Positions 31,351 to 39,931 are shown, counted from the first letter of the stretch. The stretch is 46,407 nucleotides of DNA from Chitinophagales bacterium (GCA_025057275.1 JANWXQ010000058.1:1-46407), one strand, 5' to 3'. Made by a program: numbers and translations. Notes: generated by a model from the sequence alone, not told the origin.

Positions 31351-31863
31351 ATGACCATCATCCGGCGTTCCCTGATTCTGACGGGCAACGACATTGCCCG
31401 GCGCATACAGCGTATTGCATTTGAAATCATGGAACATAACTACGATGAATCCGACCTCATCCTGGCCGGCATCCGTCAGAAAGGATTCGTCTTTGCCCAA
31501 AGGCTGGAAAAACACATCAGCGCTACCGGTCGCTTCAATGTGGTGCTGACCGACATTCAGCTGCAAAAGCGAAAGCCCACCCAGTCCGAAATTCTTATGG
31601 GTATTGATCCATCGTTTGTCAATAACAAGGCCATCGTCGTTTGCGACGATGTGGCCAACACCGGCCAGACGTTGCTCTATGCCATGAAACCCTTTCTGGA
31701 TTTTGCTCCGAAAAAAATTCAGGTGGCCGTGCTCGTTGACCGAAAGCACAAAACCTTTCCGGTCAGCGCCGACTTCGTAGGCCTGTCGCTCTCTACGGCC
31801 ATGCATCAGCACATCACCGTGGAAATCGGCTCCGGCATTGAGGAAGCCGTGTACGTGAGCTGA
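31351..31863 (+). CDS. PyrR-like phosphoribosyltransferase family protein
   Basis: The protein is 170 residues. The PRPP-binding motif is AIVVCDDVANTGQTL (94-108), with the two Asp and TG expected of type I phosphoribosyltransferases. The following VAVLVDRKHKTFPVSADFVG closely follows PyrR, the pyrimidine-operon regulator with weak uracil phosphoribosyltransferase activity. The usual PyrR loop DDVLYTGRT reads DDVANTGQT here, so regulatory RNA binding is uncertain. No pyr attenuator is visible nearby; pyrC lies 7 kb away. It starts 6 nt after the subtilase stop and is probably read from the same mRNA, an odd pairing that may only reflect compactness. Another reading is a general purine or pyrimidine salvage enzyme. 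Confidence 0.85.
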   Translation: MTIIRRSLILTGNDIARRIQRIAFEIMEHNYDESDLILAGIRQKGFVFAQRLEKHISATGRFNVVLTDIQLQKRKPTQSEILMGIDPSFVNNKAIVVCDDVANTGQTLLYAMKPFLDFAPKKIQVAVLVDRKHKTFPVSADFVGLSLSTAMHQHITVEIGSGIEEAVYVS

Positions 31864-31899
31864 GCGCAACCGCCAGCCAGCAGATTTTTCTGTTGTTGC

Positions 31900-31907
31900 T
31901 ACCTTCA
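31900..31907 (+). promoter_or_regulatory. -7-like box TACCTTCA of the TonB receptor gene
   Basis: This is a TAnnTTCA variant, 17 nt before the ATG at 31925, within the 61-bp gap after the phosphoribosyltransferase gene. Confidence 0.35.
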
Positions 31908-31924
31908 TCGTTTCTGCGAACCCC

Positions 31925-34276
31925 ATGACTGTAGCCTGCACACTGCGCTGTTTCGTTGCATCGATACTGCTTGCCGCATCTTACTCTGCCGCAGCGCAGG
32001 GATTGCTTCGCGGAACCGTAACCGCTGCCGGTGATCCCGTGATCGGCGCCGTGGTTCAGGTTGGCCTGCAGGGAACCGTTACGGATGAACAAGGGCGCTT
32101 TCAGCTCACCCTGGCTCCAGGCAATTACACCGTTCGCTTCAGCCATGTGGGATACAGCACACTGGAAATGGCGGTTGCAATTGCCGACAAGCAGGAAGTG
32201 GATCTTTCCGTTGTTCTTCAGCCTGCCGGCCGCGATCTGGACCCGGTAGTCATCACGGCCAGCCGTTACGAAAAGAATCTAACCGAAGAAACCGTAAGCA
32301 TGGAAGTGCTGCGACCGGCTCTGTTGCACAGCACCAATCCGGTAAGCCTGGATGCTGCCCTTCAGCAGGTGCCCGGCCTGATCTTCGTGGACAATCAGGC
32401 CAACATCAGGGGAGGCAGCGGCTTCAGCTATGGCGCCGGCAGCCGCGTGCTGATGCTGGTGGACGACATTCCCCAGCTCACTGCCGATGCCGGCGACATC
32501 AAATGGGATTTTATTCCCCTCGAATCAGTGGAACAGGTGGAAATTATCAAAGGGGCAAGCTCGGTGCTGTACGGTTCTTCCGCCCTGAACGGAGTGATTA
32601 ACGTGCGCACGGCTTATGCCACCAGCGAACCGCGCACCAATGCCTCTGCATTTCATGGCCTGTACCTTAACCCGCGGCATCCCGATCGCATCTGGTGGGG
32701 AAATCAGCAACCATTTTTCAGCGGCATGAGCCTGATGCATGCCCGCCGCATCGGAGCTACCGATCTGGTCAGCGGCACTTATTTGTTTAGCGACAACAGC
32801 TTTCGCGAAGGCGAATACAACCGGCGTGGCCGCCTGAACGTGCATTTGCGCCACCGCCCTGCATCCTTGCCCGGTCTGTCAGCAGGTATCAACACCAACG
32901 TGCAACACAACCATGGCGGCACCTTTTTCATCTGGCAAAACGATACCTCCGGCGCCTACCGTCCGCTCGGAGGCATGGACAGCGCAACCACTACCATCAG
33001 CGAAGGGCAGACCACACGGCTGAGCGTAGATCCCTACCTCATCTGGTCGCGCCCGAATCAGCCACGCCATGCGCTTCGCTTTCGCCATTTCTATACCCAC
33101 AATGTTAACAACACCCGACAGGGATCGGCCGCCTATATCCATTACGGCGAATATCAGTTCGACCACCGCCTGCATGCCCAGCTGCTGCTCATTGCCGGCC
33201 TGTCCGGCAGCATGTCTGTGGTGCGCTCTGAGCTCTACGAAAATCACAACGGCAGCAACCTGGCCGCTTTTGGTCAGCTGGAATGGAGCCTGCGCCGCTT
33301 GCGCATGGTAGGAGGTCTGCGCCTGGAGCGCTTTTCCATCGACGACGTCCACAGCCCGCTCAAACCTGTCATGCGCATTGGCATGAATTATCAGGTGAAA
33401 CCGGCAACGTTTGTCCGGGCTTCTTTTGGTCAGGGCTATCGTTTCCCCACGATTGCCGAAAAGTTCGTTAACACGTCCATTGATGTGCTGCGCGTATTTC
33501 CTAATCCTGACGTACAACCGGAGCGGGGCTGGTCGGCCGAGGCAGGCATCAAGCAGGCGCTGCAAATCAGCGAATGGAAAGCGTTTGCCGATCTGGCCCT
33601 GTTTGTGCAGCGTTACTACGACCTGATCGAGTTTCGTTTTGGCTATTACGATCCCAACCCGATACCCGGTGGCATCAATCTGGAATATCTGGGATTTAAA
33701 TCGGTAAACGTGGGCAATGCGCGGATCACAGGTGCAGAATTCAGCCTCATGGGGCAGGGCTGGCTGGGCCCCGTTCAGGCCAACCTGCTTACGGGCATTA
33801 CCTGGATCTATCCGGTCAATCTGGATCAGAAAAAATTTGTGGACAGCCTGCTGGCTTTTTCCGACAGCCTGAGCGCAACGGTAACCGATTCGTTGCGGGA
33901 AACCATTATTCTCAATTATCGGTTCTGTACGACCATAAAGTTTTCTGCCGATCTTCAGTATCGGGGCTGGGGCCTGGGACTCATGACCCAGTACTACAGC
34001 TTCATGAAAAACATCGATCCGTTTTTTGAAGGAACCGACCCGCTGCTCATTTACATCTTTGGCGAACCTACGGAATTCATTCCCGGCATTCGCTCGTTTC
34101 GTGAACGGCACAACCGGGGTAGCCTGGTGATGGATATGCGGCTCAGCCGCCAGTTAAGCGAAGCCGTCAGTCTTTCGGTTGTGGTAAAAAATATATGGAA
34201 TGCTGAGTATGCCATACGGCCGGCACTGCTGGAAGCACCGCGTAGCGTGCAGCTGCTGTTGCAGGGCACCTTTTAA
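31925..34276 (+). CDS. TonB-dependent outer-membrane receptor with N-terminal carboxypeptidase-regulatory-like domain
   Basis: The protein is 783 residues. A signal peptide ends near residue 25 (SAAAQG). A CarboxypepD_reg-like beta-sandwich (26-98) contains GAVVQVGLQGTVTDEQGRF. A TonB-box-like DPVVITASR (106-114) and the plug (about 115-230, with GASSVLYGSSALNGVINV) follow, and a large beta barrel runs to the aromatic C-terminus (LLLQGTF). It imports a ligand through the outer membrane using TonB energy. No SusD partner is present, so this is not a Sus-type glycan system. The layout fits a siderophore, cobalamin or metal receptor, but the ligand cannot be told. The C-terminal stop overlaps the -7 box of the MerR gene. 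Confidence 0.94.
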   Translation: MTVACTLRCFVASILLAASYSAAAQGLLRGTVTAAGDPVIGAVVQVGLQGTVTDEQGRFQLTLAPGNYTVRFSHVGYSTLEMAVAIADKQEVDLSVVLQPAGRDLDPVVITASRYEKNLTEETVSMEVLRPALLHSTNPVSLDAALQQVPGLIFVDNQANIRGGSGFSYGAGSRVLMLVDDIPQLTADAGDIKWDFIPLESVEQVEIIKGASSVLYGSSALNGVINVRTAYATSEPRTNASAFHGLYLNPRHPDRIWWGNQQPFFSGMSLMHARRIGATDLVSGTYLFSDNSFREGEYNRRGRLNVHLRHRPASLPGLSAGINTNVQHNHGGTFFIWQNDTSGAYRPLGGMDSATTTISEGQTTRLSVDPYLIWSRPNQPRHALRFRHFYTHNVNNTRQGSAAYIHYGEYQFDHRLHAQLLLIAGLSGSMSVVRSELYENHNGSNLAAFGQLEWSLRRLRMVGGLRLERFSIDDVHSPLKPVMRIGMNYQVKPATFVRASFGQGYRFPTIAEKFVNTSIDVLRVFPNPDVQPERGWSAEAGIKQALQISEWKAFADLALFVQRYYDLIEFRFGYYDPNPIPGGINLEYLGFKSVNVGNARITGAEFSLMGQGWLGPVQANLLTGITWIYPVNLDQKKFVDSLLAFSDSLSATVTDSLRETIILNYRFCTTIKFSADLQYRGWGLGLMTQYYSFMKNIDPFFEGTDPLLIYIFGEPTEFIPGIRSFRERHNRGSLVMDMRLSRQLSEAVSLSVVVKNIWNAEYAIRPALLEAPRSVQLLLQGTF

Positions 34277-34281
34277 TTTTG
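34274..34281 (+). promoter_or_regulatory. -7 promoter box TAATTTTG of the MerR gene
   Basis: This exact TAnnTTTG match includes the TAA stop codon of the TonB receptor gene. It lies 52 nt before the MerR ATG, so this gene would have a real leader. Confidence 0.5.
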
Positions 34282-34333
34282 ACCTGGCGGATGGGCTTAC
34301 CGGCCGGGTTCTCCGAACCTGGCGCCTGCATCG

Positions 34334-34750
34334 ATGAAATCAGCAGAGAAACCGACGGCATCCAAGCAATACTATTCGATTGGCGAAACCGCCGTTATGC
34401 TGAAGCTTTCAGCTTCCACGCTTCGCCACTGGGAGCGAACTCTGGGCATCATCCGCCCTCATAAAAACCGGCGGGGCGACCGGCTATACACCATTCATGA
34501 CATCCGTAAGCTGCAGACCGTAAAGCGGTTACTCCATGATGAGGGGTACACCCTGGCCGGAGTGCGCCGTGTGATGAAACAGCGAAGCGCAGTCACGCAA
34601 CAGGAATTGCGTCAGGCGTTGCTGCAACTCCGGGCGCTTCTGGAACAGATGGCTGCCTTGCTTGATCAGCTTTTTCCGGAAACAAAGACCAGCTCCGGCA
34701 CTTCTTCTTTGCCAACCGGCGATCAAAACCACCACCCTCCCGCTGAATAG
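34334..34750 (+). CDS. MerR-family transcriptional regulator
   Basis: The protein is 138 residues. A winged helix-turn-helix covers about residues 12-82: YYSIGETAVMLKLSASTLRHWE, then RRGDRLYTIHDIRKL and LLHDEGYTLAGVRRVM. This is the complete MerR DNA-binding domain. A Gln/Leu-rich helix (about 88-116) follows, probably the antiparallel coiled coil used for dimerisation, and then a short disordered tail. There is no Cys-rich effector site, so it is not a classical metal sensor. Small MerR proteins of this kind are near-universal in Bacteroidota and their targets are unknown. The 3' end overlaps the convergent outer-membrane barrel gene by 28 nt. Confidence 0.9.
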   Translation: MKSAEKPTASKQYYSIGETAVMLKLSASTLRHWERTLGIIRPHKNRRGDRLYTIHDIRKLQTVKRLLHDEGYTLAGVRRVMKQRSAVTQQELRQALLQLRALLEQMAALLDQLFPETKTSSGTSSLPTGDQNHHPPAE

Positions 34751-36372
34751 TTGAGCCGGATGCCCAGGCGATAGATCCAGGTCGTATCCTGGTGTTCCGG
34801 CACAGTCTGCCAGGCCTGCCGCCAGGTCAGTGATGCATCAATAAATAAATTATGTTTCACCATATACGATGCCTGAAGCGAAAGGATCTGCAGGCGGTAA
34901 GGGACCCCCTGACCGGTGCGGTTACCGAATTCCTGCATCACGTTAAACATAGTGGTCGCAAAAAATATGTCGCTGCCCCAGTTGCTGCCGGACGTATCCA
35001 CCCCTTGCTGTGCCAGCAACCAGGTGGCGGAGAGCCGCAACGCTGCCAGAGGCTGATAGCGCGCCTGCACCACCCATTCCTTTACATTAGCGCCTAACGG
35101 ATGGGCCAGAGCAGCATTATAGTGAGTGTACGTGGTAAGTGAATCGGCGTGGCTGTACATGTACGGCCGGATGTGATTCCATTCGCCCTGCAAATCCAAT
35201 CCGGCAATGCCTAAGGCATTGACCCAGCGCAACCCCTGCTGCAGGCCGTATTTATTGCCCCAGTATCCGTTTTTGCCTTTGGAATATTGAAAATTGAAAT
35301 CGTCAATCACCACCTGGCCATACCACTGCACCTCCCGCAACGGATTGACCCGGTAATCCATGCCCAGCAGCGTGTTGTCGGGCGACCCCAGTCCCTGTTC
35401 AATGGAACGATAAAAGATCACCGGATTCAGGTAGTGCAACTCATAACCGTAATTGCGATGAAAGACCACACTTTCCCAAACGCCCACATTGGCGAACGGA
35501 GTTACATTCACACTCAAATGGTGCACGGCCCCATACTTGGGTTCCAGCAGCCGGTCGGCCCCGCGCAAAAAATTGGCTGTAAGGTCAAGAAACAGATTCT
35601 GATAGCTGATCTTCCACACCTGGGTCTGCAGGCGCAGAAACAAAAAGTCGTTGGAAAAATCGCTCAAGGCCAGCGACCGGAATCCATTGCCCAAAACCTG
35701 CTTGCCATGGCCAAACTGAATGCCTATGAATTTGGCTGCCGTTAAGCTGATGTGTCCGTTGGCATCCAAAAAATCCACCCCCTGTTCCTTAAACTCTTTA
35801 TAGTAGCCGTGATAGGGTAATGCATCGTAACGGGCCGTCCACTCCCGTACGTATTGAGGAGCAAAAAGCTGGTTTTCTGTTAGCTGCAGAAAAAAACCCA
35901 CCTTACGCGCCACCCAGCCCCTTACATCTACCCCACGGACATTAAGGAAAAGCAAACTGCTGTCTGCGGTTTCTTTTCCCACATCAAAAGACAGGACCGG
36001 ATTCACCTGAATAAAAAAGTCGGAAGAATAATGGGCGAAAAGAGCGGGCTTATAGCGATAGAAATAACCCAGCATCGGCTGCCGGCTGCGGGCCCATGCT
36101 GTATCCGTCCACTCGTAGTTATCCACGAGTACGAAGCGGCGGTTCGCCCGTTGCACGCTGTCAGCAGGCTGGGTGGCCTGCGCCGCTTCGGCCAGATGGC
36201 GGCGGTCGGCAACGCCCTGCGAAACATGAACCTGATCCCACACGCGTCCCTCGGCTATTTCCTGCCGACGCAGCCACTCCAAACCGTAATCATAAGGCGA
36301 AACCAAAACGCCCTGCGCGGCTACCTGACTTGCAACAAAGCATGTTGCTGCTAACCAGCCGATGCGGTTCAT
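34723..36372 (-). CDS. Outer-membrane beta-barrel protein, Wzi/RemB-like
   Basis: The protein is 549 residues from the ATG at 36372, with a signal peptide ending near residue 19 (SQVAAQG). The frame stays open upstream across the promoter and the divergent DedA gene, but that extension is spurious. The mature part is rich in alternating aromatic strands. YELHYLNPVIFYRSIEQGLGSPDNTLLGMDY is characteristic of the Bacteroidota group that includes Wzi-like capsule-assembly proteins and the gliding protein RemB. It ends in an aromatic strand (SAGGWWF). The likely location is the outer membrane, with a role in surface polysaccharide attachment or motility; I cannot choose between them. The surface-glycan genes at 14.6-18 kb are a possible functional link. 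Confidence 0.78.
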   Translation of the reverse strand: MNRIGWLAATCFVASQVAAQGVLVSPYDYGLEWLRRQEIAEGRVWDQVHVSQGVADRRHLAEAAQATQPADSVQRANRRFVLVDNYEWTDTAWARSRQPMLGYFYRYKPALFAHYSSDFFIQVNPVLSFDVGKETADSSLLFLNVRGVDVRGWVARKVGFFLQLTENQLFAPQYVREWTARYDALPYHGYYKEFKEQGVDFLDANGHISLTAAKFIGIQFGHGKQVLGNGFRSLALSDFSNDFLFLRLQTQVWKISYQNLFLDLTANFLRGADRLLEPKYGAVHHLSVNVTPFANVGVWESVVFHRNYGYELHYLNPVIFYRSIEQGLGSPDNTLLGMDYRVNPLREVQWYGQVVIDDFNFQYSKGKNGYWGNKYGLQQGLRWVNALGIAGLDLQGEWNHIRPYMYSHADSLTTYTHYNAALAHPLGANVKEWVVQARYQPLAALRLSATWLLAQQGVDTSGSNWGSDIFFATTMFNVMQEFGNRTGQGVPYRLQILSLQASYMVKHNLFIDASLTWRQAWQTVPEHQDTTWIYRLGIRLNYSAGGWWF

Positions 36373-36429
36373 GTCGCTTAACCAAACAATGTTAAGGAGC
36401 AGCAGCGAAATCCAATAAGTTTGCCGCAG

Positions 36430-36437
36430 TATCTTGC
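36430..36437 (+). promoter_or_regulatory. Weak -7-like element TATCTTGC of the DedA gene
   Basis: It ends 4 nt before the ATG at 36442, the same spacing as the stronger boxes, but the last two bases do not fit TAnnTTTG. Confidence 0.25.
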
Positions 36438-36441
36438 ACGC

Positions 36442-37095
36442 ATGCTGGTCTTGTCTGTTGCTGACATCATTCGGCACATTCTGGAAGATCCCGGTGCACT
36501 GTTCAATCCGGAGGAACTGCTGCGGATGGGCGGCTTTGCTCTGCTGTTGCTCATGATTTTTGCCGAGACCGGCATTTTTTTCTGCTTTTTTTTTCCGGGC
36601 GATTCGCTGGTGTTCACCGCCGGCGTGCTTACCGCCACAGGTGACCTGCATGACAATGTATGGACGGTCATATTCTCCATGATCATTGCGGCTACCCTGG
36701 GAAACATAACCGGTTATTTGTTTGGCCGAAGTGTGGGTATGAGCGCCTACCGCCGAAAGGAAAGCTGGTTTTTCAAAAAGGAATATTTGGTAATGGCCGA
36801 TAATTTTTACAAAAAATACGGAGGCCTTGCCCTGATCGGCGGACGCTTCTTTCCCATCATCCGCACCTTTGCTCCCATTGTGGCCGGTATCATTCGTGTT
36901 GACTTTAAAATTTTTCTGTTCTATACCATAGTCGGCGCCATTGTATGGATCATGCCCCTGGTGCTGGCTGGTTACTATTTGGGAAAAATTCCCTTTGTGG
37001 AGCAAAACCTGGGATGGATCATTCTGTTCCTGGTCATCGTCATCACCTCCCCGGTCATTTTCCGGTTGATTCGCATCTCCCGTTCCGTTAAATAA
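36442..37095 (+). CDS. DedA-family membrane protein
   Basis: The protein is 217 residues with about five membrane segments. ETGIFFCFFFPGDSLVFTAGVL and the later GGRFFPIIRTFAPIVAGI are the two conserved DedA (SNARE-associated) signatures; the latter includes the conserved Arg residues. DedA proteins are inner-membrane lipid scramblases or undecaprenyl-phosphate transporters, linked to membrane potential and envelope integrity. A recycling role for the lipid carrier would fit the envelope genes nearby, but that is inference. The start at 36442 is a divergent partner of the outer-membrane barrel gene, with 69 bp between. The next gene starts 11 nt after the stop. Confidence 0.92.
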   Translation: MLVLSVADIIRHILEDPGALFNPEELLRMGGFALLLLMIFAETGIFFCFFFPGDSLVFTAGVLTATGDLHDNVWTVIFSMIIAATLGNITGYLFGRSVGMSAYRRKESWFFKKEYLVMADNFYKKYGGLALIGGRFFPIIRTFAPIVAGIIRVDFKIFLFYTIVGAIVWIMPLVLAGYYLGKIPFVEQNLGWIILFLVIVITSPVIFRLIRISRSVK

Positions 37096-37106
37096 ACTTT
37101 GTTTTT

Positions 37107-37502
37107 ATGAGAACCTGGTGCTTGTGGATAGGACTCGGACTGATGGCCTCAACGGCAGCGGCCCAGCAGCATACTTCAGCGCTTCGGGAATCCCTGCTCA
37201 AGCAATGGGCTTATACCGGTTGGGAAGAGTTTGGCGTGTTTACCCCTGCCGATTCGCTTCGCCGAGCCGACCGGCTTCTGCTGCAGCCAGATGGCAGCTT
37301 TCATCAGGTCTGGCAGGGGAAGGAACGAAAAGGCACGTTCCGCTTCCACGAAGCTACCCGACAGCTTTCCCTGACCGATGCCTCCACGCAATCTACCGTG
37401 AACTTTGGAGTCAAAAAGGTAACCGACAGTACGCTGGTGCTGGAATACCAAAGCCCCGATCTGGTGCGCACCCGCCATCGTTTTATTGTCGTCAGGCAGT
37501 AA
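37107..37502 (+). CDS. Small secreted hypothetical protein
   Basis: The protein is 131 residues with a clear signal peptide (MRTWCLWIGLGLMASTAAAQQ, cleaved near residue 20). The mature part is about 110 residues. It has a strand-rich middle (LLQPDGSFHQVWQGKERKGTF) and an end (STLVLEYQSPDLVRTRHRFIVV) that resemble lipocalin-like domains of Bacteroidota, in which a quantity is scored as threshold and remainder terms. I do not recognise it with confidence. It lies 11 nt after the DedA gene and 13 nt before pfkA on the same strand. It is probably translated, since the reading frame, signal peptide and spacing are all coherent. Confidence 0.72.
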   Translation: MRTWCLWIGLGLMASTAAAQQHTSALRESLLKQWAYTGWEEFGVFTPADSLRRADRLLLQPDGSFHQVWQGKERKGTFRFHEATRQLSLTDASTQSTVNFGVKKVTDSTLVLEYQSPDLVRTRHRFIVVRQ

Positions 37503-37515
37503 GCTGAATAAAACT

Positions 37516-38508
37516 ATGGCCAAGAAAACCTCCTCGCTGCGCCACCTGGCTGTGTTCACCAGCGGCGGCGATGCGCCGGGCATGAATGCCGCCATACGCG
37601 CTGTGGTTCGTGCTTCGCTCTATTACGGACACCGCATTTTCGGCATCAGCCGCGGTTACGAGGGCATGATAGATGGCGAAATCACCGAATTGTTTTCCTC
37701 CTCGGTCAGCAACATCATTCACCGCGGCGGCACCATACTGAAAACCGCCCGCAGCTCCCGCTTTATGACCGAAGCCGGAATGGCCAAAGCCTACGAACAA
37801 CTGAGCAAACACCAGATCGATTGCGTCATTGCACTGGGCGGCGACGGCACCTTCCGTGGGGCGTTGGACTTCAGCAGTCGCTTTCGTATTCCCTTCATCG
37901 GCGTGCCCTGCACCATTGATAACGACCTGTACGGCACCGATTATACCATCGGTTTTGATACGGCCATCAACACGGCCATGCAGGCCATCGACAAGATCCG
38001 CGACACGGCTGCCGCACACGACCGGCTGTTCTTTGTGGAAGTCATGGGCCGCGATGCCGGATTTATCGCCATGCGCAGCGGCATCGCCACCGGTGCCGAA
38101 GCTATTCTGATTCCGGAAGACAAGCTGAGCATCAACCAGCTCATTGAATTGTTGCGCCGCGGCTGGCAGCGTCAGAAAACCTCATGCATTGTGGTAGTGG
38201 CTGAAGGCGATGAAGAAGGCGGCGCCTTTGAGGTGGCACAAAAAGTGAAAAAGCAATTTCGCCAATACGAAACACGCGTTACCGTAATCGGTCACCTGCA
38301 ACGCGGCGGCAGCCCTACGTGTAACGACCGCGTGCTGGCCAGCCGCCTGGGTGTTGCCGCTGTGGAAGCCGCCCGAGCCGGAAAACGCAACGTTATGGTC
38401 GGCATGCGCCACACCCGCATCAGCTACACTCCGTTTCAGAAAGCCGTTAAGCACCACGAAACAGTTAATCCCGCCATCCTCCGTTTGGCAAACATCTTGT
38501 CCATCTGA
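37516..38508 (+). CDS. pfkA: ATP-dependent 6-phosphofructokinase
   Basis: The protein is 330 residues. Motifs of the PfkA group are present: FTSGGDAPGMNAAIRAVVR (14-32), GGDGTF (108-113) and PCTIDND (131-137) with the catalytic Asp. The Gly of GGDGT marks ATP rather than pyrophosphate as phosphoryl donor; the pyrophosphate type has GGDD. MGRDAGFIA, GHLQRGGSP and the C-terminal region match. The enzyme phosphorylates fructose 6-phosphate, the committing step of glycolysis. The ATG at 37516 begins MAKKTSSLRHLAVF; an upstream frame lacks family support. The gene is 13 nt downstream of the small secreted protein gene and 30 nt upstream of pyrC. Confidence 0.96.
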   Translation: MAKKTSSLRHLAVFTSGGDAPGMNAAIRAVVRASLYYGHRIFGISRGYEGMIDGEITELFSSSVSNIIHRGGTILKTARSSRFMTEAGMAKAYEQLSKHQIDCVIALGGDGTFRGALDFSSRFRIPFIGVPCTIDNDLYGTDYTIGFDTAINTAMQAIDKIRDTAAAHDRLFFVEVMGRDAGFIAMRSGIATGAEAILIPEDKLSINQLIELLRRGWQRQKTSCIVVVAEGDEEGGAFEVAQKVKKQFRQYETRVTVIGHLQRGGSPTCNDRVLASRLGVAAVEAARAGKRNVMVGMRHTRISYTPFQKAVKHHETVNPAILRLANILSI

Positions 38509-38538
38509 GGCCTTTCATTGCTGATCTTGCAACGCGTG

Positions 38539-39897
38539 ATGAAAACGCTGATCAAAGGGGCCACCCTCGTAAACGAAGGCCAAACGCAAAACGCCGATGT
38601 GCTTCTTGCTGACGCCCACATTGAACGCATTGACCCCATCATCAGCAGCGGCAGCTTTCATCGGGAAATCAACGCCGAAGGTCTGTTTCTGCTGCCCGGC
38701 CTTATTGACGACCAGGTGCACTTCCGGGAGCCCGGCCTCACCCATAAAGCCACGATTTACTCCGAGGCCAAGGCCGCTGTAGCCGGCGGCGTCACGTCCT
38801 ATATGGAAATGCCTAATACGGTGCCTCCCGCCGTAACCCTGCAACGCCTGGAAGAAAAATTCCGCATCGCCCAGACGACCTCCCTGGCCAATTTTTCGTT
38901 CTATCTGGGGGCCTCCACCGATAACATAGAGGAAATCAAACGCCTGAACCCCCGCCAGGTGGCCGGTCTCAAAATCTTCATGGGATCTTCCACCGGTCAA
39001 CTCGTCGTGGACGATGATGATGCGTTGGAAAACATTTTCCGGCATTGCCCTACGCTCATAGCCACCCACTGCGAAACCGATGCCATCATCCGCCAGAACG
39101 AGGACAACCACAGGCGACGTTATGGAGCAGCCATACCGATGAGCTGTCATCCGGAAATCCGTAATGCATGGCAATGCCTGCTTTCCACCCGGAAAGCAAT
39201 TGCCTTAGCCCGCAGCCATCGAGCTCGCCTGCACGTATTGCATCTGACCACCTCTGATGAGCTGCCACTGTTTGAAGCCCACAACCGGCTGGAAGAAAAA
39301 CAGATTACGGCTGAAGTATGTGTGCACCACCTCTTGTTCTCTGCTGCCGACTATGAACGGCTGGGCCCGCTGATCAAATGCAACCCGGCCATAAAAGCAG
39401 AGGAACACCGGCAGGCCCTGTGGAAGGCGCTGGCCGAGGACCGGCTGGACGTCATTGCCACGGATCATGCGCCGCATACCTGGGAAGAAAAAATGAGCAC
39501 CACCCCTGACGGCCGGCCCGATTACTTCCGCATCCCCTCCGGTCTGCCGCTGGTTCAGCATGGCCTGAACATCATGTTGCAGTTTTTTCATCAGGGAAAA
39601 ATCACCCTGACGGGCATCGTGGAAAAAATGTGCCATGCTCCGGCCCGGCTATTTCGCGTCAGCCGCCGCGGTTTTCTGCGCGAAGGCTATTTCGCTGACC
39701 TCGTTCTTCTGGATCTGCAGCATACCTGGCAGGTTGGCAAAGACAACATCCTGTATCGTTGCGGCTGGTCGCCATTGGAAGGCCATCAGCTGAAAGGAAA
39801 GGTAACCCACACTTTTGTTAACGGCCGCTTAACTTACCATAACGGATTATTTGATGAAAGCTGCAACGGCATGCGGCTGGAATTTGACCGGGCTTAG
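38539..39897 (+). CDS. pyrC: Dihydroorotase
   Basis: The protein is 452 residues, an amidohydrolase. LLPGLIDDQVHFREPGLTHK (51-70) is the metal-site signature, GLKIFMGSSTG contains the Lys145 expected to be carboxylated, and IATDHAPHTWEEK contains the catalytic Asp. The usual D-x-H-x-H metal motif reads D-D-Q-V-H here. As I recall, the Gln is normal for one dihydroorotase subgroup found in Bacteroidota and some proteobacteria, so I still call it dihydroorotase. It forms dihydroorotate in pyrimidine synthesis in the cytoplasm. The ATG at 38539 is preceded by no Shine-Dalgarno sequence. It probably shares a transcript with pfkA, ending before the secreted module promoter at 39924. Confidence 0.92.
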   Translation: MKTLIKGATLVNEGQTQNADVLLADAHIERIDPIISSGSFHREINAEGLFLLPGLIDDQVHFREPGLTHKATIYSEAKAAVAGGVTSYMEMPNTVPPAVTLQRLEEKFRIAQTTSLANFSFYLGASTDNIEEIKRLNPRQVAGLKIFMGSSTGQLVVDDDDALENIFRHCPTLIATHCETDAIIRQNEDNHRRRYGAAIPMSCHPEIRNAWQCLLSTRKAIALARSHRARLHVLHLTTSDELPLFEAHNRLEEKQITAEVCVHHLLFSAADYERLGPLIKCNPAIKAEEHRQALWKALAEDRLDVIATDHAPHTWEEKMSTTPDGRPDYFRIPSGLPLVQHGLNIMLQFFHQGKITLTGIVEKMCHAPARLFRVSRRGFLREGYFADLVLLDLQHTWQVGKDNILYRCGWSPLEGHQLKGKVTHTFVNGRLTYHNGLFDESCNGMRLEFDRA

Positions 39898-39923
39898 TTG
39901 GCCGCCGCTGTTGCTGAATGAAG

Positions 39924-39931
39924 TACTTTTG
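39924..39931 (+). promoter_or_regulatory. -7 promoter box TACTTTTG of the five-gene secreted module
   Basis: This exact TAnnTTTG match ends exactly 4 nt before the ATG at 39936. It predicts a leaderless mRNA for the module and separates it from pyrC. Confidence 0.65.

Noticed and set aside
32879-34111. A 410-codon minus-strand frame opposite the TonB receptor gene
   Set aside because: It lies entirely within a well-supported gene and has no recognisable motif; it is an antisense shadow from GC-rich codon use.
36373-37005. An N-terminal extension of the Wzi/RemB-like frame
   Set aside because: It runs antisense through the DedA gene, and a signal peptide starts cleanly at 36372.
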